Positions 1 to 9,230 are shown, numbered from the stretch's first letter. The stretch: DNA of 64,000 nucleotides from Lautropia mirabilis (GCA_945876565.1 CAMCOS010000009.1:1-64000); one strand, 5' to 3'. Notes: a model not told the origin generated them from the letters alone. A program made the numbers and translations.

Positions 1-2
1 AT

Positions 3-125
3 GGCCTGTTTCAAGCCGCCAAGCGCAAGGCGCGTGGTTACGGAAGGTTCACCACCATACGCGCTGTGATCTTCTTGCTGGCTGGCAAACTCGACTTCTC
101 CAAGGTGAACACATTTGCTAGCTAA
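3..125 (+). pseudogene. 3' end of an ISL3-like transposase (cut by window edge)
   Basis: An open frame enters from the left edge and ends at TAA 123-125. Its last 40 residues contain AAKRKARGYG followed by a hydrophobic stretch ending in LLAGKLDF. This resembles the C-terminus of ISL3-family (DDE) transposases, where a QAAK.KARGY motif precedes a hydrophobic end. A terminal-repeat-like sequence starts at the stop codon, as expected for an insertion sequence. Whether the upstream part is intact cannot be seen. The family call rests on a short segment and is moderately sure. Confidence 0.65.
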
Positions 126-149
126 CCCACTCGCTTTTCAAAAGAGCCC
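124..149. mobile_element. right terminal inverted repeat of the ISL3-like element
   Basis: Directly after the transposase stop the sequence reads AACCCACTCGCTTTTC and then AAAAGAGCCC. Read on the other strand it begins GGGCTCTTTT, and ISL3-family ends typically start GGCTCTT and finish with GTGGGT. The A/T-rich bases after 149 would be the target duplication. The matching left end lies outside the window, so this is an inference from the motif and its position. Confidence 0.5.
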
Positions 150-199
150 AATTTTTTACGGATTTCGAAATCAAAAATTACGGAAACTGATGCCAACAA

Positions 200-227
200 G
201 CAAAAAATTAGCCGCGCTAAGCGCGGC
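200..227 (-). terminator. intrinsic terminator of the RND efflux operon
   Basis: GCCGCGC (211-217) and GCGCGGC (221-227) form a perfect 7-bp GC-rich stem with a 3-nt loop. On the minus strand the stem is followed by TAATTTTTTG (201-210). It lies about 105 bp past the stop of the efflux pump gene, in the right orientation to end that operon. Confidence 0.75.
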
Positions 228-280
228 CGAAGTTATATCAGTGATGGGGCAGTGGCACTGGAGCAATAGAGTACTAAAAC

Positions 281-308
281 ACTACAGCACTACAGCACTA
301 CAGCACTA
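281..308. repeat. 8-bp tandem repeat, 3.5 copies
   Basis: ACTACAGC is repeated at 281, 289 and 297, followed by ACTA. It lies between the operon terminator and the pump stop codon, so it is probably in the 3' untranslated region of the efflux mRNA. Confidence 0.9.
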
Positions 309-334
309 AACAGAGCGATCAGTCACCCAAAACA

Positions 335-3300
335 TCACGTCCCAGGTGAGACTGCTGGTCTGTCAGCTGCCGATGCAGTCGTAACCGCAGCCGCCACACC
401 TGCACCACCGCCTGCCCCACCGTGTGACTCACCACCCTCGGCATCCTCGCCATCTTCATCTTTCTTGTGCTTTTCAAAGAACGTCATGATCTTCACAAAA
501 AAGATCGGCACAATTGCCACCGCCAAGGTGGTCGAGGCGATCATGCCACTGAAGACCGTGATACCAATGGAGAATTGCGAGGCTGCGCCGGCACCCGAGG
601 CCGTGATCAAGGGAACCACGCCTAGGATGAATGCAATTGAGGTCATCACAATTGGGCGGAATCGCTCATGTGATGCATGTAAGGCGGCCTCGGTATAGCT
701 CATGCCTTTGTGCACGGCTTCAAGCGCCACTTCCACAATCAAAATCGCGTTCTTGGCCGAGAGCGCAATCATGAGCACCATACCAATTTGCACATAAATA
801 TTGTTATCGAGCCCAGTAGACATCAGGGCAATGACGATACCCGACATGGCCAGTGGCACCGCGCTTAGCACTGCAAGGGGCGCAGCCCATGACTCGTATT
901 GGCCAGCAAGCACCAGGTAGACCAGCAAGATAGACAGCGCAAACACCAATATCTGGGTGTTACCCACGAGTTGTTCCTGATAGGACATCGCAGTCCACTC
1001 GTAGCCAATCCCTTGCGGCAAGGTGTCGTTGGCCAGTTGCGTGATGGCTGCCAGCACCTGACCAGAGCTCACGCTTGGTTTGGCTGCACCGTTGACGCTC
1101 GCCGTGGGGAATAGGTTGTACTGCGATGCAATGGTGGGGCCGGAAGTCTCAGAAATCGCAGCAAAAGATCCCATGGGTACCATGTCACCGTTACGACTCT
1201 TGACGTAGAGCTTTTGGATTTGGTCGATGTTGATGCGGTATGGCCCGTCTGCCTGCACATAGACTTGGTAGGTCTGACCAAACTTGAAAAACTGGTTCAC
1301 ATACGACGAACCGAAGTAGGACTGCAGCGCATCGTACGCATCACCAATGTTCACACCCAAAGTTTCAGCAGCTGCCGGGTTAAACGTCAACTCAAGCTGG
1401 GGAGCGTTGTTGTCAAATGTGGTGAAGGCCATCATCACTTCGGGCAACTGATTGACCCGAGCCACAAACTGGTTGGTCGCATCCGCTAGCTTGTCAAAAC
1501 TGTTGCTCCCATCGGTCAAAAGCAACTGCAGCGTAAAACCACCTGACATGCCCAGACCGGGTATTGCTGGTGGCAACACCACGCGTGCGTTGGCGCTTTG
1601 CACCTCGCGCAAGGCCGCGGACATACGCCCGTAGATCGAACGCAAATCCTCACCCTTGACCTTACCGCGCTCATCCCAGGGCTTCAAAATAATGTACATC
1701 GCGCCCGCACTCGGATCGGTGTTGCTGTTATCCAGCACACTGATGCCACCGATGGTCACGACTTGATCCACACCGGGCACCTTCTCAATCACCTTTCTGA
1801 CCTCATCCATCGATTGCTGGGTGCGCTGCAGCGACGCGCCAGAAGGCAATTCGACCGTGGCAATCAAGTAGCCCTGATCCTCATTCGGAATAAAACCGGT
1901 GGGGATGCGCGTGAGGCCATAGATCGTGGCACCAATAATCAAAAGACCCACCAGCGCCGTCTTGCCGCCATTGTTCATGAGCGCGTGCATGAGCTTGGCA
2001 TAACGCGCTGCAATGGCCTCAAACCCACGATCAAACCCTCGGGCGAAGCGGTTTTTGGGCTTGGGGGCTTCGCCTTTTTTCAGGGGCTTGATAAACTCGC
2101 CTGCTTGCGCAGGGCTCAGACTGATGGCCGCAATACCCGAGAGCAAGGCAGTGATTGCAATCACCAAGGCGAACTGGCGGTACATCTGACCGGTGATGCC
2201 TGAAATGAACGATGCCGGCAAGAACACGGCCATGAGCACCAGCGTGATACCGATGATCGGTGCCATCAACTCACCCATGGCGGCAATGGCCGCATCCTTG
2301 GGCTTCATGCCAGCCTCGACTTTTTTGGCGACACCTTCAACCACCACGATCGAGTCGTCCACCACAATTCCGATCACCACCACAATGGCAAAGAGCGTCA
2401 AGAGGTTGATTGAGAACCCTAGCGCCGCCATACCAGCAAAGGCGCCGATGATGGTCACGGGAATGGTGACGGCTGGCACCAGCGTGATACGCCAGTTCTG
2501 CAAAAACGCCATGATGACCAGCAGCACCAAAAGACCAGCTTCATAGAGCGTGCTGTAGACCTGATCAATCGATGCTGTCACGAACATCGTGGTGTCAAAC
2601 GGGATGGCCCATTGAATATCAGGCGGAAAGGTTTTAGCGATTTTTTCCATTTCATCGCGCACCCCTTGAGACACCTGCAAGGCGTTGGCTTCAGGCAACT
2701 GATAAATGGCAATACCACCAGCAGGCCTGTCACCCAACCCAAAAAACTGGTTGTAGTTCTGGCTACCCATCTCGATGCGCGCCACATCGCGCAAGCGTGT
2801 TAACTCACCCTTGTCTTCTTTCAACACAATCTCGCCAAACTGCTCTGGCGTATCCATGGCGCTCGCCACGTTCACCGTGAACTGAAACGCCTGACCGGCG
2901 GGCACGGGCGGCGCGCCAATCTGGCCGGCTGACAAGAGCACGTTCTGTTTGTTAATCGCCTCCATCACCTCGGCAGGCGTTAAGTTTCTGGCGAGCATCT
3001 GCTCTGGGTTTAACCACACCCGCATGCTGTAGTTACCCACGCCAAACACGTTGGCTGCCGCCACCCCAGGAACACGAGCCAGACGCTGCTGCATCTGAAG
3101 GTTAGCGAAGTTACTCAAAAACAAGGCGTCGCGGCTATTGTCCTTGGAAGTCACGGTGACAAACTGCAAAATCGCCGTCGACTGGGTCTTAGTCGTCACC
3201 CCCTGCGCTTGAACGGATTTGGGCAACATGGGTAGCGCGATCGCCACCCGGTTCTGCACGTTGACCTGCGCCATGTCGGGGTCCGTACCCACCGCAAACG

Positions 3301-3580
3301 TCACCGTCAGCTGGTAAGTACCCGCGTCGGTTGAGAAGGACTGCATGTACAGCATGCCTTCCACGCCATTGACCTGAGTTTCAATGTTGCTGCCCACCAA
3401 CTGCTGAATCAGTTTGGCGTTTGCCCCTGGCCAGTTGGTGGTCACCTGAATTGTGGGTGGTGTCATCTGCGGATACTGCGCCACCGGCAGCCCAAATATC
3501 GACACCGCACCAATCAGCACGATGATGATGCCGATCACATTACTAAGAATCGGCCGTTCAATGAATACTTTCGATAGCAT
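335..3580 (-). CDS. RND efflux pump, HAE1 family inner-membrane transporter
   Basis: The product (about 1081 aa) is a proton-driven drug efflux permease of the AcrB/MexB type, acting as a trimer in the inner membrane. The N-terminus MLSKVFIERPIL and the following long hydrophobic helix are typical. The TM4 motif VVDDSIVVVEGV carries the two aspartates of the proton relay. Two large periplasmic loops and about twelve membrane segments are visible at normal family length. The start was set at ATG 3580; an in-frame TTG six codons upstream is less likely. The C-terminal tail is rich in Gly, Asp and Glu. It is the third gene after the outer-membrane factor and fusion protein. Substrates cannot be read from sequence. 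Confidence 0.93.
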   Translation of the reverse strand: MLSKVFIERPILSNVIGIIIVLIGAVSIFGLPVAQYPQMTPPTIQVTTNWPGANAKLIQQLVGSNIETQVNGVEGMLYMQSFSTDAGTYQLTVTFAVGTDPDMAQVNVQNRVAIALPMLPKSVQAQGVTTKTQSTAILQFVTVTSKDNSRDALFLSNFANLQMQQRLARVPGVAAANVFGVGNYSMRVWLNPEQMLARNLTPAEVMEAINKQNVLLSAGQIGAPPVPAGQAFQFTVNVASAMDTPEQFGEIVLKEDKGELTRLRDVARIEMGSQNYNQFFGLGDRPAGGIAIYQLPEANALQVSQGVRDEMEKIAKTFPPDIQWAIPFDTTMFVTASIDQVYSTLYEAGLLVLLVIMAFLQNWRITLVPAVTIPVTIIGAFAGMAALGFSINLLTLFAIVVVIGIVVDDSIVVVEGVAKKVEAGMKPKDAAIAAMGELMAPIIGITLVLMAVFLPASFISGITGQMYRQFALVIAITALLSGIAAISLSPAQAGEFIKPLKKGEAPKPKNRFARGFDRGFEAIAARYAKLMHALMNNGGKTALVGLLIIGATIYGLTRIPTGFIPNEDQGYLIATVELPSGASLQRTQQSMDEVRKVIEKVPGVDQVVTIGGISVLDNSNTDPSAGAMYIILKPWDERGKVKGEDLRSIYGRMSAALREVQSANARVVLPPAIPGLGMSGGFTLQLLLTDGSNSFDKLADATNQFVARVNQLPEVMMAFTTFDNNAPQLELTFNPAAAETLGVNIGDAYDALQSYFGSSYVNQFFKFGQTYQVYVQADGPYRINIDQIQKLYVKSRNGDMVPMGSFAAISETSGPTIASQYNLFPTASVNGAAKPSVSSGQVLAAITQLANDTLPQGIGYEWTAMSYQEQLVGNTQILVFALSILLVYLVLAGQYESWAAPLAVLSAVPLAMSGIVIALMSTGLDNNIYVQIGMVLMIALSAKNAILIVEVALEAVHKGMSYTEAALHASHERFRPIVMTSIAFILGVVPLITASGAGAASQFSIGITVFSGMIASTTLAVAIVPIFFVKIMTFFEKHKKDEDGEDAEGGESHGGAGGGAGVAAAVTTASAADRPAVSPGT

Positions 3581-3705
3581 GGGCTGGTTCCAATGCAAAA
3601 ATCAGGGGTCGTGGCAAAACTCGATCAAAACTCAACCAAAAAAAATCAACGCTAAGCCAACACCCAGTCAACAACAATCACTCTCGTTCGTTCTCAGTCC
3701 ACCAA

Positions 3706-4860
3706 CTACTTGGCACCCGCGCCAGGCAGCTTGGCAGGCTCGATTTTGCCGGGCTGGGCATCAACCGTATTGCCCGGGCTCAAGGTCACAAAGCCGTTAA
3801 TCACCACTTGCTCGGTGCCGGTCAGGCCCTTGTTCACTTCGATCAACTCACCGAACTGCTGGCCGGTGGTGATGTTCACACGTTGAGCTTTCTTGTCCTG
3901 ATCAATCACGAACACGTAAGGCCCTTGCTGGTCGCGCAGCACCGCAGAAAACGGCACTAAGAGGCCATCGCGCTTGTCACCGTAGTAAACCAACACCTTG
4001 GCATACACACCTGGCAAGATCGAACGGTCTTTGTTCTGGAATACACCACGCAGTTGCAAGGTACCGGTGTCGGTATTTAGATCACTGGCGGCATAGTCAA
4101 GTACGCCCGCATGCGGGAAACCGTCGTCACCCTGCAAAGCGGCATACACCGGCAGCGTGCCTACACCCTTGGCCACTCGGTCTGTGCCGGCTTGCATGCG
4201 CATATAGGCAAGCAGCTCGGTCTGACTCATGGAGAAGTAGATGTACAAAGGCTGTATTTGGCGAATGTCGGCAAGCTTGATGCCGTCTGGGTTTGAACCG
4301 AGGTAGTTCCCAACGTCAATGAGGTGGCGACCCATCACACCGTCAAATGGCGCACGCACCTCGGTATAACCCAGGTTAATTTTTGCCAATGCCAGATTGG
4401 CCTGTGCCTGCTGTAGCTCCGAGCGTGCTTTGTCTACGGCTGCTTGCGAGGTGGCCTTTTGCGCGAGCAAGGTGCTCTGGCGATCAAACTCGATCTTTGC
4501 CTCATCGTAAATAGCCTGATTCAGAGCCACCTCTTCTTTGTACTGATCCTGCTCGATCACAAACAGCAGATCGTCTTTTTTCACGGGCGCACCGTCTTTA
4601 AAGAGAATCTGCTCCAGGTATCCCGGCACCCGGGCTTCGAGATTGACAAACAAGAGCGGCGCGGCCGTGCCATCAAAGGTCACGTAGTCCTGCACGGTCT
4701 GCTTAAGCGGCTGCGACACAGTGACTTTGGCCGCAGGCAGCTCAGGTGGCTTGGGCTTTTCGCAACCAGCCAATCCCAGAGCAATCACAGCACCCATGGC
4801 GGCTATCCCAATGCGCGAGACCTTCACGCCAGAGATGTTTAAGGTATTGATCCAATTCAT
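3706..4860 (-). CDS. RND efflux periplasmic adaptor (membrane fusion protein, lipoprotein)
   Basis: This is a 384-aa HlyD/AcrA-type adaptor that links the inner-membrane pump to the outer-membrane channel. A lipoprotein signal ends in LAGC at about residue 33. A lipoyl-like half follows, then an alpha-helical hairpin (about residues 105-165, rich in Ala, Gln and Glu), the second lipoyl half with YTEVRAPFDG, and beta-barrel domains. Its ATG overlaps the stop of the upstream gene as ATGA (4857-4860), which indicates translational coupling. The pump gene starts about 125 bp further on. Length and domain order are normal. Confidence 0.93.
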   Translation of the reverse strand: MNWINTLNISGVKVSRIGIAAMGAVIALGLAGCEKPKPPELPAAKVTVSQPLKQTVQDYVTFDGTAAPLLFVNLEARVPGYLEQILFKDGAPVKKDDLLFVIEQDQYKEEVALNQAIYDEAKIEFDRQSTLLAQKATSQAAVDKARSELQQAQANLALAKINLGYTEVRAPFDGVMGRHLIDVGNYLGSNPDGIKLADIRQIQPLYIYFSMSQTELLAYMRMQAGTDRVAKGVGTLPVYAALQGDDGFPHAGVLDYAASDLNTDTGTLQLRGVFQNKDRSILPGVYAKVLVYYGDKRDGLLVPFSAVLRDQQGPYVFVIDQDKKAQRVNITTGQQFGELIEVNKGLTGTEQVVINGFVTLSPGNTVDAQPGKIEPAKLPGAGAK

Positions 4861-6485
4861 TGTTTCGCTCCAGAAGCAGCGGTACTGGTCGTTGCAGTGG
4901 TGGTCGCAGCGGCACTGGTGCCGGCAGCCTCTGCCATCGCCTGACCAACCGCATCGAGGTTAAAGGCTTGTATCAACCATGGCGTCTCGGGCTGGTTCAG
5001 GGCACTGCCCCAGTCAGTGCGCTCTCTCATTTGCGCGACCATCTCATTGGGTAACGGCGGCACTCTAAGCTCACCGCTCCAACCGCCACCAAGCGCCTTA
5101 AACGCATCGGCGTAGCCCAACAGCGCATTGGTGCGGGTCTGCACCAGATCACTTTGCACACGCAAAAGGATTTGCTGAGCCACAATCACGGTGTTGTAGT
5201 CAGACTGCCCGCCCTCATAGAGGTCTAGCGCCAATGTGGCTGCTTGCTGCGCCGAGCGAACGGCAAGCGCATAGTCAGCCGCTGCTTTCTGAGAGGTCGA
5301 GATCTGAACCAGCGCGTCTTCCACTTCGGCTTGGGCGTTTAGAACCGCGTTCTGGTAGTTAAGCACGGCCTGCTGAAAAGTCGCATCCTGCACCCGAACT
5401 TGGTCTGTGATCGCCCCACGGTAGAACAAGGGGATGGTAAAGCCGCCGCCACCGCCGCCGGTTGAACCATCGAACCTAAACGTCTGCCCGCCCTGATACG
5501 AGACTGAGGCGTTCAGGTAACCAAACATACCCGTCAGGGAAAAACTCGGGTATAGATCGGCCTCTCGCACCCCAATCAAGGCCGACTGCGAAGCTGCCTG
5601 GTATTCCGCCAAAGCAACGTCCGGTCGGCGACGCAGCAGGTCTTTGGGGATGCCCACGTTTAAAACCTCAGGTGTGCGCAACTGATTCTTGGCATCACCA
5701 AAGTTCGCTTCGTAGTAGCCCGGACGCTCACCCAAGAGCATGCTCATGGCGTTTTGCTGCTTGTTCAAGCGCGCGATCAAGCCTGGGATCTCGGCGTTGG
5801 TCTGCTGAAACCGCGTTTGCGCTTGGCTTAACGCCAAAAGCGATGTAGACCCCGCTTTGTAGCGTGCCTCGGCAATGCGTAAACTCTCGCGCTGCAAGGC
5901 CAGGTTGGTGCGCGCCACACGGATCAGCTCTTGCAGGTTACGGATGTTGATGTAGGTTCTGGCCACGGTGGCCGCCAACGACACATCAGCTGAGTAATAA
6001 GCTGCGATCGCCCCCTGATACCCTGCAAAGGTACTTTCGATGCCGCGGCGGTACTTACCCCAAAAGTCAAGCTCCCAGTTCGCTTGCAGCATCGCCTCGC
6101 GGGTGGTCGCGCTATTGCCTGCATTGATGCTGCCTTGGCCCACAACGGTTGGCAACAAGGTTGCATCGCTCACACCCAACTGTGCACGCGCCTGATAGAT
6201 ACGCACCGCAGCCGATTGCAGCGATAGGTTCTGCGCGCCAGCGACCTGCAACAGCTTATCTAGCGTTGGGTCATCAAACTGGGTCCACCAGCTCACGGGA
6301 TTGATCTGAGCGTCGCGAACCGTTTTGACGGCTGCAGAGAACTGTGTGCCAGTCTCCTGGCGCCACTGCTCCTTGATCGACACCTCGGGTTGCTTAAAGT
6401 CTGGGCCCACCATGCAACCAGTTAGAAACAGAGCGCCCAGTGACGTGCCAATCAAGCCCGCAAAACTGCGTGCGCGGCGAGACAT
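4857..6485 (-). CDS. outer-membrane efflux factor, NodT/OprM type lipoprotein
   Basis: The product is a TolC-like outer-membrane channel of the NodT lipoprotein group. A signal peptide ends in the lipobox LTGC, followed by MVGPDFKQP, a very common start of mature NodT proteins. Two OEP repeats follow, with the usual RRRPDVALAEYQ segment in the middle and an Ala/Gln-rich second half. ATG 6485 gives a normal 24-residue signal. An upstream in-frame ATG at 6560 would give an unusually long one; neither has a strong ribosome binding site. The Ala/Thr-rich C-terminus is low complexity. It is the first gene of the order channel-adaptor-pump; no local TetR or MarR regulator is next to it. Confidence 0.9.
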   Translation of the reverse strand: MSRRARSFAGLIGTSLGALFLTGCMVGPDFKQPEVSIKEQWRQETGTQFSAAVKTVRDAQINPVSWWTQFDDPTLDKLLQVAGAQNLSLQSAAVRIYQARAQLGVSDATLLPTVVGQGSINAGNSATTREAMLQANWELDFWGKYRRGIESTFAGYQGAIAAYYSADVSLAATVARTYINIRNLQELIRVARTNLALQRESLRIAEARYKAGSTSLLALSQAQTRFQQTNAEIPGLIARLNKQQNAMSMLLGERPGYYEANFGDAKNQLRTPEVLNVGIPKDLLRRRPDVALAEYQAASQSALIGVREADLYPSFSLTGMFGYLNASVSYQGGQTFRFDGSTGGGGGGFTIPLFYRGAITDQVRVQDATFQQAVLNYQNAVLNAQAEVEDALVQISTSQKAAADYALAVRSAQQAATLALDLYEGGQSDYNTVIVAQQILLRVQSDLVQTRTNALLGYADAFKALGGGWSGELRVPPLPNEMVAQMRERTDWGSALNQPETPWLIQAFNLDAVGQAMAEAAGTSAAATTTATTSTAASGAKQ

Positions 6486-6650
6486 TTGGGTGGCAGCTGA
6501 ATCACTAACTGGGTCAGCTGTGCAATCATGGGCTAACCGCAGCGATGAAATATCGTGCATGGTAAAAAATCCATAGGAGAAACATCGAGTCGATAGTAGC
6601 CGAAATCAGTGACAGGTAGCGCACCATGCAGGCTGCATGATGTCTCGCAA

Positions 6651-7325
6651 TCAGTCATACTGCCAAATCCTGGCTGGCGGCACATTGAAGGCCACAAAGC
6701 GCACTTGCCTTTCTGTAGCAAAGCCACAACCCGCAAACGGAGAGTGACTGCCGTATGAATAGGTGATGAGTTTTTGAATGAGCCCAGCCTGATACGCCTG
6801 AGCCACCGCTTGCCGGATAGCCCCTGCTTCGGGGTTGTTGAGCATGGGAATCGAAGAGACCACCGCACAGGGCGAGACAGTTTGGCTAAAAAACTCCACC
6901 GCCGAGCCATTAAATACCTTCGCTTCGGGATAGGCCTTGGCGAGCAGTTCACTGAACTTGCAGTTGATCTCAACCAAAGTCAGGTTATTGGCGGGTAGGT
7001 TCGACTGCAGGTGCTTGGTGATTTGCCCCGTGCCCGGGCCAAGCTCCACGACCTGAAGAGGCTCAAGAGAGGCTGCCAAGTTGCCGTTGGAGTTGCCGTT
7101 GGTCATGTGACCCACGCCACTGGAAGATTCGGCAGAAAAAGCATCTGTCGGTTCAGGCATGGAAGATACACGCACAGAAGATACACGCACGGAAGTTTCA
7201 CGCATGGAATCTTCGAGTGCACGCGCCATGGCAATGCCCAAGCGATTCGAAGACGGCAGCACAGCGCCCACCTTACGCGGGTGGCGCAATGCCTGAAACA
7301 AGAACTGAGCCGATGAAACTAGCAC
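6651..7325 (-). CDS. SAM-dependent methyltransferase, phospholipid N-methyltransferase-like
   Basis: The 224-aa product resembles PmtA-like phospholipid N-methyltransferases related to KsgA folds. The N-terminal pattern FLFQALRHPRKVGAVLPSS is characteristic of that group. Motif I, VVELGPGTGQITKHL, binds S-adenosylmethionine, and an NPE segment and a C-terminal PPARIW follow. About 50 low-complexity residues rich in Ser, Glu and Asn (roughly 42-90) separate the N-terminal helix from motif I and contain a 15-bp tandem repeat. The start is GTG at 7325 and has no clear ribosome binding site. It is transcribed in the direction of the efflux operon, about 165 bp upstream of it. Whether it methylates phosphatidylethanolamine is inference. 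Confidence 0.75.
   Translation of the reverse strand: MLVSSAQFLFQALRHPRKVGAVLPSSNRLGIAMARALEDSMRETSVRVSSVRVSSMPEPTDAFSAESSSGVGHMTNGNSNGNLAASLEPLQVVELGPGTGQITKHLQSNLPANNLTLVEINCKFSELLAKAYPEAKVFNGSAVEFFSQTVSPCAVVSSIPMLNNPEAGAIRQAVAQAYQAGLIQKLITYSYGSHSPFAGCGFATERQVRFVAFNVPPARIWQYD
7161..7205. repeat. 15-bp tandem repeat, 3 copies, in-frame
   Basis: The units GGAAGATACACGCAC, AGAAGATACACGCAC and GGAAGTTTCACGCAT follow each other inside the methyltransferase gene. They encode repeated Val-Arg-Val-Ser-Ser type peptide units, so the reading frame is kept. Confidence 0.9.
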
Positions 7326-7500
7326 GAGAGGCGGCTGGGGAGGTGGTTGGTCGTGTGGTTGTGCATACGGGTAGATGCTTTGGTGAGATAGTTATAAGCC
7401 TAGCAAGTTGATTTTATGTCATATTTGTTCAAGCATTTGTCACAAATGCGAGGGCTAGCAGGCAGTAGACGAGAAGTAGTTGAGCAAAAATATGAGGGGG

Positions 7501-8646
7501 TTACCGATGCGCCTGCGTCAATTCATAACTTGTGCTGCGCCCGCCTCCAGCAGACTTACACAGGATGCCGAGTTCAATTAACTGCGTGATGTCGCGCAGT
7601 GCAGTATCAGGAGAGCATTTGGTCATCGAGCCCCAACGGCTTGTCGTCAATCTCGCGTCGAAACCATCGAGCAAGCGATTCAGGATTTTGATTTGCCTAG
7701 GGTTCAAACTAACACCAGCCCAGTAGTGCCAGAATTTGGTTTTAACCAATGCACTATCGACAGTCGCGTGTGCGGTTTGTAACGCCTGGACCAACTGACT
7801 TAAAAACCACAGCAGCCAAGGCGTGATGTCCATCGATGATTTCTGTGTGGCCTCCAGAATGTCGTAATAAGCCTTTCGTTGCGCCTGAATTTCTGCCGAA
7901 AGACTGTAAAACCGCTGATTGCTGTGATCAGCACGAGCCAATAACAAATCGCCGATTGCGCGACCGATCCTGCCATTGCCATCATCAAACGGATGTAGCG
8001 TGACAAACCACAGGTGCCCAATGGCCGCCCGGATCAAGCCCGGCTGCGATGGATTGGGCTGATTTACCCAATCCATAAATATGTCCATTTGCCGCGACAA
8101 AATGCTAGCGGGCGGCGCCTCGTAATGAACTTTTTGGCGACGCGATGACCCTATCATTGCACCCACCACACCTGCGTCCACTGGCCCTGAAACCACCTGC
8201 ATGGGACCCAAGGCGTCAGATCGCCAGTCACCGACCGTGATTGGCACTAGCCCCGAATAACCGTTGGGAAACAATGCCGCGTGCCAGCCAAACAACCGCT
8301 GAGCAGTCAGTGGTTCGTTGGCTCTAGATGTGGCATCGAGCATCATCTGTACGATCCCGTCTACATGACGGTCTACAGGCGCCAAGGCCGCCTGCTCAAG
8401 GCCCAACCGTCTCGCAATTGACGAGCGAACAGACTCCGGTGACAAGACTTCACCCTCAATCGCACTGCTTTTAACCACATCTTCAGTCAAAGCAGACAAA
8501 GATGTTTGCGCTTGAACCTCAAAACCGACGTCTGCTAGCCTGCCATACAGGCGCCCCTGCAATCTTGCTGCTTGATCGAGCAAGGGTTCGAGCTCATCGA
8601 GTCGATAGCGCCATCGTGGCCAATCTGGTGCCTGCCAAATGTACAA
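7501..8646 (-). CDS. Fic-family protein (DUF4172 + Fic + winged helix)
   Basis: This Fic-domain enzyme probably transfers AMP or another nucleotide moiety to a protein. The core motif HPFDDGNGRIGR (about residues 218-229) is complete. An upstream SSAIEGE matches the inhibitory motif (S/T)xxxE(G/N) of class II Fic proteins, so the enzyme should be held off by its own N-terminal helix. The N-terminus YIWQAPDWP is typical of DUF4172, and the C-terminus looks like a winged helix. I chose the TTG start at 8646 because a GGAG sits 6-7 nt before it and homologues start near YIWQ. The in-frame ATG at 8712 lies inside the repeat-rich operator. The target protein is unknown. Confidence 0.88.
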   Translation of the reverse strand: MYIWQAPDWPRWRYRLDELEPLLDQAARLQGRLYGRLADVGFEVQAQTSLSALTEDVVKSSAIEGEVLSPESVRSSIARRLGLEQAALAPVDRHVDGIVQMMLDATSRANEPLTAQRLFGWHAALFPNGYSGLVPITVGDWRSDALGPMQVVSGPVDAGVVGAMIGSSRRQKVHYEAPPASILSRQMDIFMDWVNQPNPSQPGLIRAAIGHLWFVTLHPFDDGNGRIGRAIGDLLLARADHSNQRFYSLSAEIQAQRKAYYDILEATQKSSMDITPWLLWFLSQLVQALQTAHATVDSALVKTKFWHYWAGVSLNPRQIKILNRLLDGFDARLTTSRWGSMTKCSPDTALRDITQLIELGILCKSAGGGRSTSYELTQAHR

Positions 8647-8681
8647 TTTAATCTCCGCAATTATTACGGTATTTATAGCAC

Positions 8682-8745
8682 TTATTCGCCGCAAAATCAT
8701 TTTTAAACGCATATTTTGCGGTGATTAGGCGTATTATTCGCCGCA
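8682..8745. promoter_or_regulatory. probable operator of the fic gene: three copies of TTATTCGCCGCA
   Basis: TTATTCGCCGCA occurs at 8682-8693 and 8734-8745, and its inverted form TGCGGTGATTA at 8717-8727. The second and third form an imperfect palindrome. CCGCAAAAT (8690-8698) and ATTTTGCGG (8713-8721) form a perfect 9-bp inverted repeat that bridges the first two. All lie just upstream of the likely TTG start, so autoregulation by the winged-helix end of the Fic protein is plausible (inference). Confidence 0.6.
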
Positions 8746-8939
8746 CGCTGCTCAATAATTACCCGCATCGCCGCCCAAGAAAAAGCGCCCAAAAGACGAT
8801 GTGTTTAATCGCTGAGGGCATCCAGCGCCCATAACTGGCGTGGAACTGCGTACACTATGGGAGTCGCTGCGGGGGAACTGATCTGTTGGCAAGTCTAGAT
8901 CGCAAACGTAAAATACAGATTCACTAAGAAGGGTCAATT

Positions 8940-9230
8940 ATGAAACCATCAACCGCCCTGGCGGCACATCGAGACGAGATCCGCAAGATCGTCTTATGCC
9001 ATCGAGCCTCCAATGCCCGGGTGTTTGGGTCCGTGCTTCATGGCGCAGACACCGATGACAGCGATTTGGACCTATTGGTGGATACAACGGCCGATACAAC
9101 GCTTTTTGATTTGGGTGCCATTCGCTACAAATTGCGCAATCTTCTCGGGGTTGAAGTCGATGTTTTGACGCCAGGTGCGTTACCCGGCAAATTCCGCGAC
9201 GTCGTTATTTCAGAGTCTCGTCCTGTATGA
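8940..9230 (+). CDS. MNT-type nucleotidyltransferase (MntA-like antitoxin, orphan)
   Basis: This 96-aa minimal nucleotidyltransferase contains GSVLHGADTDDSDLDLLVD, which fits GS-X10-DXD, the metal-binding active-site pattern of MntA-type antitoxins. Such proteins neutralise HEPN (HepT) toxins by adding AMP groups to them. An AAGAAGGG ribosome binding site lies about 7 nt before the ATG. The partner toxin normally follows with a short overlap. Here an ATGA overlap is present, but the second frame stops after nine codons. The gene may now serve as a free antitoxin or be a relic. Confidence 0.8.
   Translation: MKPSTALAAHRDEIRKIVLCHRASNARVFGSVLHGADTDDSDLDLLVDTTADTTLFDLGAIRYKLRNLLGVEVDVLTPGALPGKFRDVVISESRPV

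Noticed and set aside
115-309. 64-codon frame after the transposase end
   Set aside because: It runs through the IS end, the terminator hairpin and an 8-bp repeat, and has no family resemblance.
1598-2203. 201-codon open frame antisense to the RND pump gene
   Set aside because: It is opposite conserved transporter sequence and has no recognisable domain or ribosome binding site.
7433-7449. GCATTTG-TCA-CAAATGC hairpin after the fic gene as a terminator
   Set aside because: The stem is short and AT-rich and has no T-tract on the minus strand, so it is too weak to call.
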